Under the pieces are notes generated by a model. The model was given only the letters and a program-made list of their open reading frames with translations, had not been told where the DNA came from and ran no database searches. Positions 35,893-48,700 of a stretch of 64,000 bases of DNA are shown here, piece by piece (positions within the stretch are counted from its first letter, which is position 1; every line of letters starts with the position of its first letter). The stretch covers positions 1-64,000 of the forward strand of contig CANRBF010000001.1 in NCBI GenBank assembly GCA_947628795.1, in the 5' to 3' direction. The position numbers and the translations under genes were made by a program. Source of the DNA: an uncultured Monoglobus sp. Lineage in GTDB: Bacteria > Bacillota > Clostridia > Monoglobales > Monoglobaceae.

Positions 35893-38536
35893 AAAAATTC
35901 AACTCCTTTTCTATTCGGTTTTCCAAGGTACCGCCGAGGCCGAGCGACTTCATATAGTCTTTTATCTCGCTTTCTACCTCTTTGATCTCGGCTCTCAGGT
36001 CGGAAGCCGAGATACGCAGGGCGCCGCCGCCCAGGATTATCAGCTGCTCCAGCCCGTCGGACGTCGCCACGCGGACGCGGTTGTTTTTGCTCAGCCTGTG
36101 GGAAGTTTTTTCGATATACATATCGGCGGTCTCCCGCTCCTTTGTGTACACAATGTCGATATTGTGGTAGCGCTCGACCTCGCCGGGGTTGTTCTTTACT
36201 TTGTACGCGTCATAAACGAGTATCACCTCGCACTTTTTGAAGCCGCGGTAGTTGCACAGAATATCCGCCAGCTTCATGCGCGCCGTCTCCATGCTGTCGT
36301 CCGCGTATTTTTTAAGCTCGTCCCAAGCAAAAATTATATTGTAGCCGTCAATCAGAAGATAGTCGTCTCCGTTTTGCCTTCTTTTCGCGGCGGCGGACAC
36401 GCGGCTTACACCCTTCGGCGGCGCGGACGGCATAACCGCGCTTGAGCGCCGCGCGGGCTCATCGCTCGCAGGCTCCCGTCTGATCGGGCCGTATGTCCGC
36501 TCGAATATGCGCATCAGCTCTTTGTCGGCCGCGATGCTGTCCACAAACTCTCTCGCTCTCGCGCGGCCCTCTATCGCCCGCGATTCCTCGGCACGTTTGA
36601 GCTCGCTCTCAAGGTGCATGTGCTCGGGCACCTCGTCCCAACGAACCGGATAGCCCGCGCCGTGGGAACAGAAAACCGAGTCGGCAGTGTTGTCGGTGTC
36701 GGCGTCGCAGTCGTAGCCTATTTCCTCGATAACGCTTTCCGCATCGGCACAGGGGAAATATCCGCCGGGGATGCAGGAAAATCTGCCTCTCCCTCCGCTG
36801 TACGCCGCCAGCTCGGCCGCGTAGTCGACCATACCTCTGACCGGCGCCGAGCCGGTTATTATCGAGTTTTCGCCGTCGGTCTCGGGCGGATTTATCCGTC
36901 CGCCCGCCGTGATAACATCGTTCATCGCCCTGCCCACGCAGTCGGTCGGAACCTCGATGCGCAGCTCGTACCACGGTTCGAGCAGCACGCTCTCCGCCTG
37001 CCTGAGGCCTTGACGCACCGCTCTGTAGGTCGCCTGTCTGAAGTCGCCGCCCTCGGTGTGCTTTTTGTGGGCGCGGCCCGACGCCAAAGTTATTTTCATA
37101 TCGGTTATCGGCGAGCCCGTTAGCACGCCCAGATGCGTTTTTTCTTTAAGGTGTGTCAATATCAGCCGCTGCCAGTTTCTGTCCAGCTTGTCCTCGCCGC
37201 ATTTTGAGGCGAACCGCAGTCCGCTGCCCGGCTTGCCGGGCTCCAAAATCAGATGCACTTCGGCGTAATGCCTCAGCGGCTCGTAGTGACCAACGCCCTC
37301 GACGATGTTTTTGATCGTCTCTTTATATGCTATACTGCCGCGCACAAACTCCACGTCCATATTGAACCGCTCGCGTATAACGCGGCTCAGCACCTCGGTC
37401 TGGATCTCGCCCATCAAGCGTATCTGTATCTCGCGCAGCTGCTCGTTCCAGATTATGCCGAGCTGCGGCTCCTCTTCCTCAAGCATCCGCAGATTTCGGA
37501 GCGCCGCGTGGATATCGGTGCCCTCGGGCAGCCGCGCCGTGTACGCCAGCACCGGGCTGAGCAGCGCCGCCTTTGAGTTATGCTCGGCTCCCAGACCCTG
37601 TCCGGGATAAGATCGGGTCAGGCCCTGGACCGCGCAGACGGTTCCCGCCTCAGCGGTGTCGGCAGTCGTGAATTTTTCGCCCGAATATATCCTGATTTGG
37701 TCGATCTTTTCGCTCCACTCGGAGCCGTCGCGATCCTCGCCGTCTATCACGTCCTTTACCTTGAGCGCGCCTCCGGTTATTTTCATGTGGGTCAGTCGCG
37801 TTCCGCGCTCGTCCTCGGATATCTTGTATACTCTCGCGCCGAACTCCTTTTTGTATTTCGGCATGACCGAATATTCCGCAAGAGCGTCAAGCAGTTCATC
37901 GACGCCCTCGCATCTCAGCGCGGAACCGAAAAATGTCGGGAAGATCTCACGCTTTTTTACAGCGCGGCGCAGCATATCCGCGCTTATTTCACCGCCGTCG
38001 AGATAGGCGTTCAATATCTCCTCGTCGCACATCGCGGCGCTCTCCGAAAACTCGGGCGTGCCGATCTCCGAAAAATCGAGGCAGCCGTCGCTCAGACGCT
38101 TTTTGAGCTCACCGCTCAGCTTTTCGCGCCCCAAGCCGTTTAAGTCCATTTTGTTCACAAAAATAAATGTCGGGATGTCGTACCGCTCAAGCAGCCGCCA
38201 CAGCGTCTCGGTGTGGCTCTGGACTCCGTCGGTTCCGCTTATGACAAGCACCGCGCAGTCCAGGATAGACAGGGCGCGCTCGGTCTCCATTGAGAAGTCC
38301 ACGTGCCCCGGCGTGTCGACCAGAGTGAATCGAGTATCGCCGCGCATAAGCTGCGCCTGTTTTGAAAATATCGTGATGCCGCGGTCGCGCTCGATGACGT
38401 TGGTATCGAGAAAGGCGTCGCCATGGTCTACCCTGCCGCGCCGCCGTATCTCGCCGCTCAGGTACAGCAAAGCCTCGGACAATGTCGTCTTGCCCGAGTC
38501 CACGTGAGCCAGTATTCCGAAAACGATTTTTTTCAA
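35864..38536 (-). CDS. TetM-like ribosomal protection GTPase fused to a NYN (YacP/Rae1-type) nuclease domain
   Basis: About 890 residues. The start is taken as the TTG at 38534-38536 because AGAGGTG lies 6 bases before it and the protein then begins KKIVFGILAHVDSGKTT as TetM proteins do; a GTG at 38545 overlapping the previous stop is the alternative. G motifs: AHVDSGKTT, RDRGITIFS, DTPGHVDF, NKMD. EF-G-like domains follow to about 640. After a linker (about 650-690) comes a NYN domain (LLIDGYNIIFAWDELK, ILVYDAYKVK, ETADMYIEK, VATSDGLEQL) with conserved Asp residues. TetM clears tetracycline from the A site and Rae1/YacP cleaves mRNA in the A site, so the fusion suggests A-site surveillance; whether it confers tetracycline resistance cannot be told. 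Confidence 0.87.
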   Translation of the reverse strand: MKKIVFGILAHVDSGKTTLSEALLYLSGEIRRRGRVDHGDAFLDTNVIERDRGITIFSKQAQLMRGDTRFTLVDTPGHVDFSMETERALSILDCAVLVISGTDGVQSHTETLWRLLERYDIPTFIFVNKMDLNGLGREKLSGELKKRLSDGCLDFSEIGTPEFSESAAMCDEEILNAYLDGGEISADMLRRAVKKREIFPTFFGSALRCEGVDELLDALAEYSVMPKYKKEFGARVYKISEDERGTRLTHMKITGGALKVKDVIDGEDRDGSEWSEKIDQIRIYSGEKFTTADTAEAGTVCAVQGLTRSYPGQGLGAEHNSKAALLSPVLAYTARLPEGTDIHAALRNLRMLEEEEPQLGIIWNEQLREIQIRLMGEIQTEVLSRVIRERFNMDVEFVRGSIAYKETIKNIVEGVGHYEPLRHYAEVHLILEPGKPGSGLRFASKCGEDKLDRNWQRLILTHLKEKTHLGVLTGSPITDMKITLASGRAHKKHTEGGDFRQATYRAVRQGLRQAESVLLEPWYELRIEVPTDCVGRAMNDVITAGGRINPPETDGENSIITGSAPVRGMVDYAAELAAYSGGRGRFSCIPGGYFPCADAESVIEEIGYDCDADTDNTADSVFCSHGAGYPVRWDEVPEHMHLESELKRAEESRAIEGRARAREFVDSIAADKELMRIFERTYGPIRREPASDEPARRSSAVMPSAPPKGVSRVSAAAKRRQNGDDYLLIDGYNIIFAWDELKKYADDSMETARMKLADILCNYRGFKKCEVILVYDAYKVKNNPGEVERYHNIDIVYTKERETADMYIEKTSHRLSKNNRVRVATSDGLEQLIILGGGALRISASDLRAEIKEVESEIKDYMKSLGLGGTLENRIEKELNFYDAGKDQAH

Positions 38537-38541
38537 AACGA

Positions 38542-39018
38542 TCACCTCTGCCGCGCCTTATATTCTTTTCCCGTAAGCTCCTTAAAAAGGCCGTTTAGCC
38601 CTCTCATTATGTCGTCGTATGTGACTTCGAAATTACCCGTGTACCACGGATCCGCCACGTCGTCATAACTTCCGGCGAACTCAAGCATCTTTTTGACCTT
38701 ACCCTCAGGGTCGCCGCCAAAAATCCTGTTGATATTGCGTATGTTGGCGCTGTCCATGCCGATGAACAGATCATATTTGTCATAGTCGGACCCAAGCAGC
38801 TTCCGCGCCCGCTTGCCCTTGGCCGAGATGCCCTGCTCCGCCAGCTTGCGCTTGGTGCCCGGGTGCACGGGGTTCCCGATCTCCTCATAGCTGGTGGCCG
38901 CCGACTCGATCAGGAAATTATCTTGGAGCCCCTCCTTTTTCACCATATCCTTAAACAAAAACTCAGCCATAGGCGATCTGCAAATATTGCCGTGACAGAT
39001 AAAAAGTACGCGTGTCAT
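38542..39018 (-). CDS. Low-molecular-weight protein tyrosine phosphatase
   Basis: 158 residues. The P-loop CHGNICRS (C-x5-R-S) opens the protein (residues 9-16), and the general-acid motif DPWYTG lies near 125. Arsenate reductase of the same fold is unlikely because the DPWY loop is intact. In Gram-positive bacteria these enzymes often dephosphorylate Tyr kinases of capsule synthesis, but no such kinase is nearby. The gene is first in a minus-strand group with the GTPase-NYN and DUF896 genes, overlapping or abutting each. GGAGG precedes the ATG. Confidence 0.92.
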   Translation of the reverse strand: MTRVLFICHGNICRSPMAEFLFKDMVKKEGLQDNFLIESAATSYEEIGNPVHPGTKRKLAEQGISAKGKRARKLLGSDYDKYDLFIGMDSANIRNINRIFGGDPEGKVKKMLEFAGSYDDVADPWYTGNFEVTYDDIMRGLNGLFKELTGKEYKARQR

Positions 39019-39056
39019 CTATATAAACCTCCGTTAGTATGCGTTGTGTTTTCTTG

Positions 39057-39085
39057 ATTGTACCACAATAATCGAAAAAAATCCA
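39057..39085 (-). promoter_or_regulatory. Weak candidate promoter of the phosphatase operon (extended -10)
   Basis: An extended -10, TGGTACAAT with TACAAT at 39057-39062, lies about 40 bases before the ATG; the -35 at 17 bases (TGGATT) is poor. Confidence 0.35.
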
Positions 39086-39147
39086 CTGTTTTTAATTTAT
39101 TTTTGATTGAAATAATAGAGATTAAAATCTATTAACAATATTTGTCA

Positions 39148-39184
39148 AGCCGCCCTTTGGATCAGGGGATCAAAGCGGGCGGCT
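39148..39184. other. GC-rich stem-loop between the phosphatase gene and the toxin-like locus
   Basis: AGCCGCCC (39148-39155) pairs with GGGCGGCT (39177-39184), with further TTTG/CAAA pairing inside. No T run on either strand, so it may insulate the two loci rather than terminate. The rest of the 642-base gap 39019-39660 is taken by the promoter-flanked locus 39205-39499. Confidence 0.5.
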
Positions 39185-39204
39185 CGGTTTAACGATTTTG
39201 TAAT

Positions 39205-39233
39205 TTGACTTTATGAAAAAAATATTGTATAAT
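39205..39233 (+). promoter_or_regulatory. Sense promoter of the 23-residue peptide locus
   Basis: TTGACT (39205-39210) and TATAAT (39228-39233), 17-base spacer. The start falls at about 39240, exactly where the inverted repeat begins. Confidence 0.82.
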
Positions 39234-39239
39234 AATTTA

Positions 39240-39470
39240 CGCAGATAAAAGGAACAAGAGCGGTTAGCCGACTTATACATATTAGGTGAATGCCTATATG
39301 AATTAAGGAGGCGATTGCCTTATGAAATATGCTTTAAGAGTTTTGTTCTTAACGATTATATTTCTCGTAGTTTTCACTATGAAAGCAATATAGCCGCTTA
39401 TGTGTCGAGAAAGCGGCTATATTTAGCTAAATTCTTCGGCTAACCGTAAGGTTACCTTTTATCTGCTTTT
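39240..39470 (+). ncRNA. Structured ~230-nt RNA with pairing 5' and 3' ends (type I toxin mRNA-like)
   Basis: The 5' end GCAGATAAAAGG (39241-39252) is the exact complement of CCTTTTATCTGC (39455-39466). CGGTTAGCCGA (39261-39271) is the exact complement of TCGGCTAACCG (39436-39446). Both pairs have 8 bases between them, so the ends form one long stem. Inside, AGGCGATTGCCT (39309-39320) is a hairpin covering part of the ribosome site, and ATATAGCCGCTT with AAGCGGCTATAT (39388-39422) is a perfect 12-bp hairpin over the stop codon. TAACC-GTAA-GGTTA (39441-39454) is an alternative to the long-range stem. Closed ends and a masked ribosome site are typical of type I toxin mRNAs. No named RNA family was recognised. 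Confidence 0.7.
39322..39393 (+). CDS. 23-residue hydrophobic peptide, candidate type I toxin
   Basis: ATG at 39322 with a perfect AAGGAGG 10 bases upstream, TAG at 39391. Composition: a short basic start (MKYALR), then a single membrane-spanning stretch (VLFLTIIFLVVFTM) and KAI. Size and character match type I toxins (Ibs, Fst, Ldr classes), but the sequence itself was not recognised. It lies inside a self-complementary RNA and is overlapped on the other strand by a divergent-consensus promoter. A small regulatory membrane peptide is the alternative. Confidence 0.65.
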   Translation: MKYALRVLFLTIIFLVVFTMKAI

Positions 39471-39499
39471 ATTATATCCCGGTTTTAAGCGTTTGTCAA
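39471..39499 (-). promoter_or_regulatory. Antisense promoter facing into the peptide locus (perfect consensus)
   Basis: TTGACA (39494-39499) and TATAAT (39471-39476), 17-base spacer: a perfect sigma-A consensus on the minus strand. The start near 39465 lies in the right-hand inverted repeat, so the RNA also begins with GCAGATAAAAGG and is antisense to the peptide mRNA. Confidence 0.82.
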
Positions 39500-39660
39500 T
39501 ATTATTCCAAAAATTTTTGAAATTTAGAAATATTCGGGTTATAACTCATCTTTTATCTCCTTTTGCTGCCGCTCCGCGGAAAAGCCGCCGTCGAAATCGA
39601 ATTGATCCTCTATCGGAACAAGCCTTCTGAAAGCCTTGCTTATCTCATATCACTCTTTTA

Positions 39661-40608
39661 TTATTTTTGCGCGAAGTAGTCGTTCACTCCTTCGGCTATG
39701 GCGCAGCCTATAGCTTCGGACTCGGTGTTCAGTATTTCAAGGTCCGCCGAGTTGTCGAAAAAGCCGATCTCAAGATACGCTATGGGGATCGGGGACTTGC
39801 AGAAGAAGATCGCCTCGGGCAGGCCGTCGTACCTGCCGCCTGCGAACGGCGGCATGGATGTTTCGGTCGTTATCCTGTTGTTTATCAGGCTGCCGAGCAG
39901 GTTGCTTTCGGTCACATATTCCTCGGGCGCAAGGACGCCCGCCTGATCGTAGAGCCCGGTCAGCGACATATACGCCGATCCTCTGCCTCCGCCCGCGTTT
40001 GAATGAATACATACAAACACGTCGGCGTCGGGCTCGGCGGTTATGTTTCCGTCCTTGTAGCAGGATTTGAGCCGCTTTGTCATAGACGGATTCTCGTCGT
40101 TTGAGGTTCTTGTCATGCGCACCTCGTAGCCCATCTGCTCAAGATAGGCTTTCGCGAATTCGGTGTTGCTGAGATTTATCTCCGGCTCGGTGTCTCGGTC
40201 GCCGTTCCCTATCGGGTACCAGCAGCCGCCGTTTGATGGTGCGCGGCCCGTGCAGCCGCTGCCCTCGCAGTCCTGCCACATGGTACCGGATTTCCAATGC
40301 CGCCATTCGCCCCAGCCGCGCGAGGTTCGGAGCCAGCCGTCGGCCTCCTTTTCGGCGTCGGTCATGGCTCCGGACTCCTTGCCGTGACCCGCGTCAAGCA
40401 CCACGATCTTTTTGGGCGCCTCTGTTGGCGCGGCGGTCGGCTCGGGCGTCGCCTCGGCCGATACCTCAATTTTTCCGCCGCCGATACCGAAGGTCTCTTT
40501 TGTTATAACGCCCTTGAGCGTCAGCGCGAAAACCACGATAACAGCGACGAGGATAACGCCGAGAAACGCGATCACTCCTATCAAAATTTTATTGCTGTTC
40601 TTGTTCAT
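39661..40608 (-). CDS. N-acetylmuramoyl-L-alanine amidase (Amidase_3), membrane-anchored
   Basis: 315 residues. An N-terminal membrane helix (about 8-32) is followed by a Thr/Pro-rich linker with TPEPTAAPTEAP. The amidase domain covers about 67-312. Zinc ligands are in VLDAGHG (His), EINLSNTEFA (Glu) and CIHSNAGG (His); the catalytic Glu is in YLEIGFFDN. It hydrolyses the bond between muramic acid and the stem peptide. An insertion after the first motif (GWGEWRHWKSGTMWQDCEG, with Cys-rich NGGCWYP) is longer than in the common enzymes. It follows the SH3 protein by 12 bases, which suggests a paired wall-remodelling operon. Confidence 0.9.
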   Translation of the reverse strand: MNKNSNKILIGVIAFLGVILVAVIVVFALTLKGVITKETFGIGGGKIEVSAEATPEPTAAPTEAPKKIVVLDAGHGKESGAMTDAEKEADGWLRTSRGWGEWRHWKSGTMWQDCEGSGCTGRAPSNGGCWYPIGNGDRDTEPEINLSNTEFAKAYLEQMGYEVRMTRTSNDENPSMTKRLKSCYKDGNITAEPDADVFVCIHSNAGGGRGSAYMSLTGLYDQAGVLAPEEYVTESNLLGSLINNRITTETSMPPFAGGRYDGLPEAIFFCKSPIPIAYLEIGFFDNSADLEILNTESEAIGCAIAEGVNDYFAQK

Positions 40609-40620
40609 ATCATGCTCCGT

Positions 40621-41673
40621 TTAATTAAAGCTTAAGTATATCTGTTTTGAATAGCCAACGGTTCCGTTATAAGAGATCTTGTAGAACGTGCTGTTCGGCG
40701 TATCGAGGTAAGTGACTGTGGCGCCGACCGGGATCTCCATGATAATATTGGAATCCGAGCTTTCCGACGGCGAACTGCGCAGATATATCGCATAGTCGAC
40801 GTTCACGACCGTCATGGTCGATGACGAGCCTCCCGACGACACATACGGCTTTGAGCTTGAAAGATACTCGCGCTTCACATAGCCGACCTGTCCGTCGTAG
40901 CGTATCTTGGCGAATACTCCGTCGGTATTCTCGATAAAGCCCACCTGAGTGCCGAGGGGTATCTCGCAGATGATATTGCTGTCGTTTTCGGCGGGAGCGC
41001 TGCGGAAATATATTGAATATTTCACGTTCGCGACGTACATATACGATTGAACAGTGTTGTTCGACGACTGCGCCGAGGGCTTCACATCCGACAGATATTG
41101 CTGCTTTGAATAACCTATCTGACCGTTATAATTGATTTTTGCGAACACACTGTCGACATTCTCGATGAATCCGACCTGAGTGCCGAGAGGGATCTCGCAG
41201 ATTATATTGCTGTCGACCTCGACCGGCGCGCTGCGCAGATAGATCGAGTTCTTCACATTCGCGACATACACGTTTTTGCTCACAACGTTGTTTTCCGCGG
41301 GAGCCTGCTGCACAGGCTGCTGAGCCTGAACGGGAGCCGCCGGGGCCTGGGTGGGAGCCGCTGTCTGAACGGGAACGGACGCCGCGCCGGTGCCCGCGGT
41401 GTTCGGGTCCTTGCCGCCTACATTTATAACGCCCGTGAGCATCAAAATGATCACGACAGCTCCGATCGCTATGACCGCTCCCAGAGCCGAAATTATCGCG
41501 ATCAGCGCCGTGTTCGACTTTTTCTCCTCATCCTGCCCGTAATATTGTCCGCCGTAATTACCGGAATATCCGCCTTGGTCGTTACCGGAATTGCCGCCGT
41601 CAAAAAACGCGTCATATTCGGATGTATTTCCGATATCATCACGGCCGTAGTTATCTCCGTTGGGATTTCTCAT
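40621..41673 (-). CDS. Membrane protein with three bacterial SH3 domains
   Basis: 350 residues. A Gly/Asn/Tyr/Asp-rich cytoplasmic start (1-50), one membrane helix (about 54-80, ALIAIISALGAVIAIGAV), a Pro/Gln/Ala-rich linker (95-130), then three SH3b repeats of about 70 residues each (pattern YSIYLRSAP, NIICEIPLGTQVGFIEN, FAKIRYDGQVGYVKREYLS). SH3b domains bind peptidoglycan peptides. It probably supports the amidase encoded 12 bases downstream. It has its own promoter at 41709-41737. Confidence 0.88.
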   Translation of the reverse strand: MRNPNGDNYGRDDIGNTSEYDAFFDGGNSGNDQGGYSGNYGGQYYGQDEEKKSNTALIAIISALGAVIAIGAVVIILMLTGVINVGGKDPNTAGTGAASVPVQTAAPTQAPAAPVQAQQPVQQAPAENNVVSKNVYVANVKNSIYLRSAPVEVDSNIICEIPLGTQVGFIENVDSVFAKINYNGQIGYSKQQYLSDVKPSAQSSNNTVQSYMYVANVKYSIYFRSAPAENDSNIICEIPLGTQVGFIENTDGVFAKIRYDGQVGYVKREYLSSSKPYVSSGGSSSTMTVVNVDYAIYLRSSPSESSDSNIIMEIPVGATVTYLDTPNSTFYKISYNGTVGYSKQIYLSFN

Positions 41674-41708
41674 TGATAAGCCTCCTTAAATTTTTTAATA
41701 TCGTTCTT

Positions 41709-41737
41709 ATTATATAACGAATTGAAAATAAAGTCAA
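41709..41737 (-). promoter_or_regulatory. Promoter of the SH3 protein-amidase operon
   Basis: TTGACT (41732-41737) and TATAAT (41709-41714), 17-base spacer, minus strand; AAGGAGG follows before the ATG at 41673. Confidence 0.78.
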
Positions 41738-41764
41738 TAAAAACTAAATAACAGCCAAACTTTT

Positions 41765-41793
41765 TTGATGTATCTCCCGTGATATGTTATAAT
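41765..41793 (+). promoter_or_regulatory. Promoter of the 35-residue protein gene
   Basis: TTGATG (41765-41770) and TATAAT (41788-41793), 17-base spacer, plus strand. Start near 41800, about 30 bases before the ATG. It diverges from the SH3 promoter. Confidence 0.72.
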
Positions 41794-41829
41794 CGTTCTG
41801 TCACAAAGCAGCGTGGAGGACACACTGAT

Positions 41830-41937
41830 ATGAAAAACCGTTCCGTGAACCGCGACGATATATTAAACGGCGGCATGAACAGTCATGTTTCGAAGAAGAC
41901 CGACTTTAACCGTCTGTCAAAGTATACAAAAATTTAG
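41830..41937 (+). CDS. Small basic protein of 35 residues, not recognised
   Basis: ATG at 41830, TAG at 41935-41937, with GGAGGA 9 bases upstream and a well-formed promoter. The sequence starts MKNRSVNRDDILNGGMNS and ends in KKTDFNRLSKYTKI. It is polar and basic with no membrane segment or Cys. It is convergent with rpoC and shares the hairpin between them. No family was recognised; promoter plus ribosome site are the case for it being real. Confidence 0.6.
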   Translation: MKNRSVNRDDILNGGMNSHVSKKTDFNRLSKYTKI

Positions 41938-41943
41938 GGGAAG

Positions 41944-41974
41944 GCAAAAAAGTGGCGCGGCAGTAAGCCGCGCC
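41944..41974 (-). terminator. Terminator of rpoBC (shared with the convergent small gene)
   Basis: GGCGCGGC and GCCGCGCC (8-bp GC-rich stem, 5-base loop at 41954-41974). On the minus strand it is followed by ACTTTTTT. In the plus direction the following CTCTGTTTATTTATTTT is weaker but could also work. Confidence 0.82.
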
Positions 41975-41989
41975 CTCTGTTTATTTATT

Positions 41990-45625
<3,636 letters not shown>

Positions 45626-45729
45626 TAAAGACCACGCCTTTCTTTAAAATTCACTTCCCTTTTGGCGATCAAAGATCATGACCGCCCCGGGAAAACACGG
45701 TTCATTGTCTATCGCATCTCAAATCTAAG

Positions 45730-48700
45730 TTAAAACTCTTCTTCCTCGTCGTCAAAGTCTTCCGCGTCTTTCATTTCCTCATAGGACTCCAGATCGTCAA
45801 CCTCGTCGAACAGGTCCGCCTCGGTTCCTGTCTGGCCCGCGAGTATCTGCGTGACCTCGGCGATTATGCTGTCCTCGGACTCATCCGTGTCCTCAAACTC
45901 GCCTTCAGCCAGGAGATCGTCCTCGGTTTCCTCGGTATCGTCGGACTCGGGTTTTTTCTCGGCGTTTTCCTCGCCCTCAAAGCCCGCGATATTGACCGGA
46001 AGCTCGGATACATCGTCATCGTCGAGGTTCTCACGAAGGATAACCTCGTTTCCGTCGCCGTCCAGCACCTTGATGTCAAGCGCCAGACTCTGCAGTTCTT
46101 TTATCAATACCTTAAAGGATTCGGGAACGCCCGGCTCGGGCACGTTCTCGCCTTTTACGATAGCCTCATAGGTCTTTACTCTGCCCACAACATCGTCGGA
46201 TTTCACCGTCAGGATCTCCTGCAGTGTGTAAGCCGCTCCGTATGCCTCGAGAGCCCAAACCTCCATTTCTCCGAAACGCTGGCCGCCGAACTGAGCCTTG
46301 CCGCCCAAGGGCTGCTGAGTTACCAGAGAGTAGGGGCCTGTCGAGCGGGCGTGTATCTTGTCGTCAACCAGATGCGCCAGCTTGAGCATGTGCATGTAGC
46401 CCACCGTCACGCGGTTGTCAAACGGTTCACCCGTTCTGCCGTCGTAGAGCACGCTTTTTCCGTCGCGCTCATAGCCGGCCTGTTCAAGCGCGTCCATGAT
46501 ATCGTCCTCGTTGGCGCCGTCAAACACGGGCGTCGCCACCTTCCAGCCGAGAGCCTTCGCAGCGTATCCCAGATGTACCTCAAGAACCTGTCCGATATTC
46601 ATACGGGACGGCACGCCCAGGGGGTTAAGCACTATCTGAAGCGGCGTTCCGTCGGGCAGGAACGGCATATCCTCAACCGGGAGTATCCTTGACACAACGC
46701 CCTTGTTTCCGTGGCGTCCGGCCATCTTGTCGCCGACCGATATTTTTCTCTTCTGGGCGATGTAGCAGCGCACCACCTGATTTACTCCCGGCGGCAGCTC
46801 GTCTCCGTTTGTTCTCGTGAATACCTTTACGTCAACTATAATACCGTATTCGCCGTGGGGCACTCTGAGGGATGTGTCTCTTACCTCTCTGGCCTTCTCG
46901 CCGAATATGGCGCGGAGCAGACGCTCCTCGGCCGTAAGCTCGGTCTCACCCTTGGGCGTTACCTTTCCGACCAGGATATCTCCGCTTTCGACCTCGGCTC
47001 CGACTCTGATTATGCCGCGCTCGTCAAGGTCTTTGAGCGCGTCGTCGCCGATATTGGGTATATCTCTCGTTATCTCCTCGGGACCAAGCTTGGTGTCGCG
47101 GGCGTCGACCTCGTATTCCTCGATATGGATAGAGGTGAACACGTCGTCCTTAACAAGCTCCTCGCTGATCAGTATAGCATCCTCGTAGTTATAGCCCTCC
47201 CAGGTCATGAACGCCATGCGAATGTTGCGGCCCAGGCCGATCTCGCCGTTTCTGGTGGAGGGACCGTCGGCGATTATCTGGTCCTTCTTGACCTTTTCGC
47301 CTTTTTCTACAATGGGCTTTTGATTAACGCACATGCCCTGGTTGGAACGCGTGAATTTTATAAGGTTGTATGTGTCGATGTCGCCGTCGTCTGTCTTGAC
47401 CTTTATCTTTGTGGCCGAAACGTACGTCACGGTGCCCGCGCGCTTTGCCAGAACGCAGACGCCCGAGTCCTTGGCCGCCTTGTATTCCATGCCCGTGCCG
47501 ATGATCGGTGATTCGGGCACCAACAGAGGAACCGCCTGGCGCTGCATGTTTGAGCCCATCAGCGCGCGGTTGGCGTCGTCGTTCTCAAGAAAGGGTATCA
47601 TCGCCGTGGCGATGGATGTCACCTGTCTCGGAGATACGTCCATATAATCGACGCGCTCGGGGGCGATCTCGACAAACTCGTCTTTATATCTCGTAACTAT
47701 TTTTCTCTTTTTAAATGTTCCGTCCTCGTTGAGGGGCTCGTTGGCCTGCGCCACATAGTAGCCTTCCTCCTCGTCGGCGGTCATGTATGAAACCTCGTCG
47801 GTAACCAGCTTTTTCTCCTTGTCCACCCTTCTGTAGGGCGTCTCGATAAAGCCGTACTCGTTGACCTTCGCGAATCCACTCAGCGAGTTGATAAGTCCGA
47901 TGTTGGGACCTTCGGGCGTCTCGATAGGGCACATGCGGCCGTAGTGGGAATGGTGAACGTCGCGCACCTCGTAGCCCGCGCGCTCTCTCGAAAGTCCGCC
48001 GGGACCGAGGGCCGACAGCCTTCTCTTGTGAGTCAGCTCGCCCAGAGGGTTGATTTGGTCCATGAACTGCGACAGCTGCGAGGAGCCGAAGAACTCCTTT
48101 ATCGCCGATGTCACGGGTCTGATATTTATAAGCGACTGGGGCGTGATAGCGTCGAGGTCAGAAGTCGTCATTCTCTCGCGCACAACTCTCTCCATTCTGG
48201 AAAGGCCGATCCTGAACTGGTTCTGGAGCAGCTCGCCCACGCTTCTGATACGTCTGTTGCCCAGATGGTCGATATCGTCCACCGAGCCGACGCCGTTCGC
48301 CAAGTTTCCTATATATGAGATCGAGGCGATAATGTCGTCGATCAGCACATGCTTGGGCTGCAGCTCGTCGCGTCTGTCCTCAAGCAGGGTCTTGAACTCG
48401 TCCGAGTTGGGGTCTCCCGCGCTCTCGATGATCTCGTCGAGCACCGTTCTTCTGACGCGCTCGGTTATCCCGCACTCTCTGGGGCTGTATTCGAGATCCT
48501 CGCCGGTCTTGTTCAAAACATAGTCGCGTACGTCGACCATATGGTTCGAGATGACCTTGGTCTGAGCGCCGTCGCACTCAAGGACAAGGGAATTTATGCC
48601 GTGGGCCTCAAGCTCGTGAGCGACCTCGGGAGTGATCTTGTCGCCCGCCTCGCAAAGTATCTCGCCCGTTATGGGGCTGACAACCGTTTCGGCTGAGGTC

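Noticed and set aside
39539..39652. Start-less minus-strand frame of about 36 codons (KAFRRLVPIEDQFDFDGG)
   Set aside because: The composition looks protein-like, but there is a stop immediately upstream and no ATG, GTG or TTG with a ribosome site. It may be a gene remnant; too short to call.
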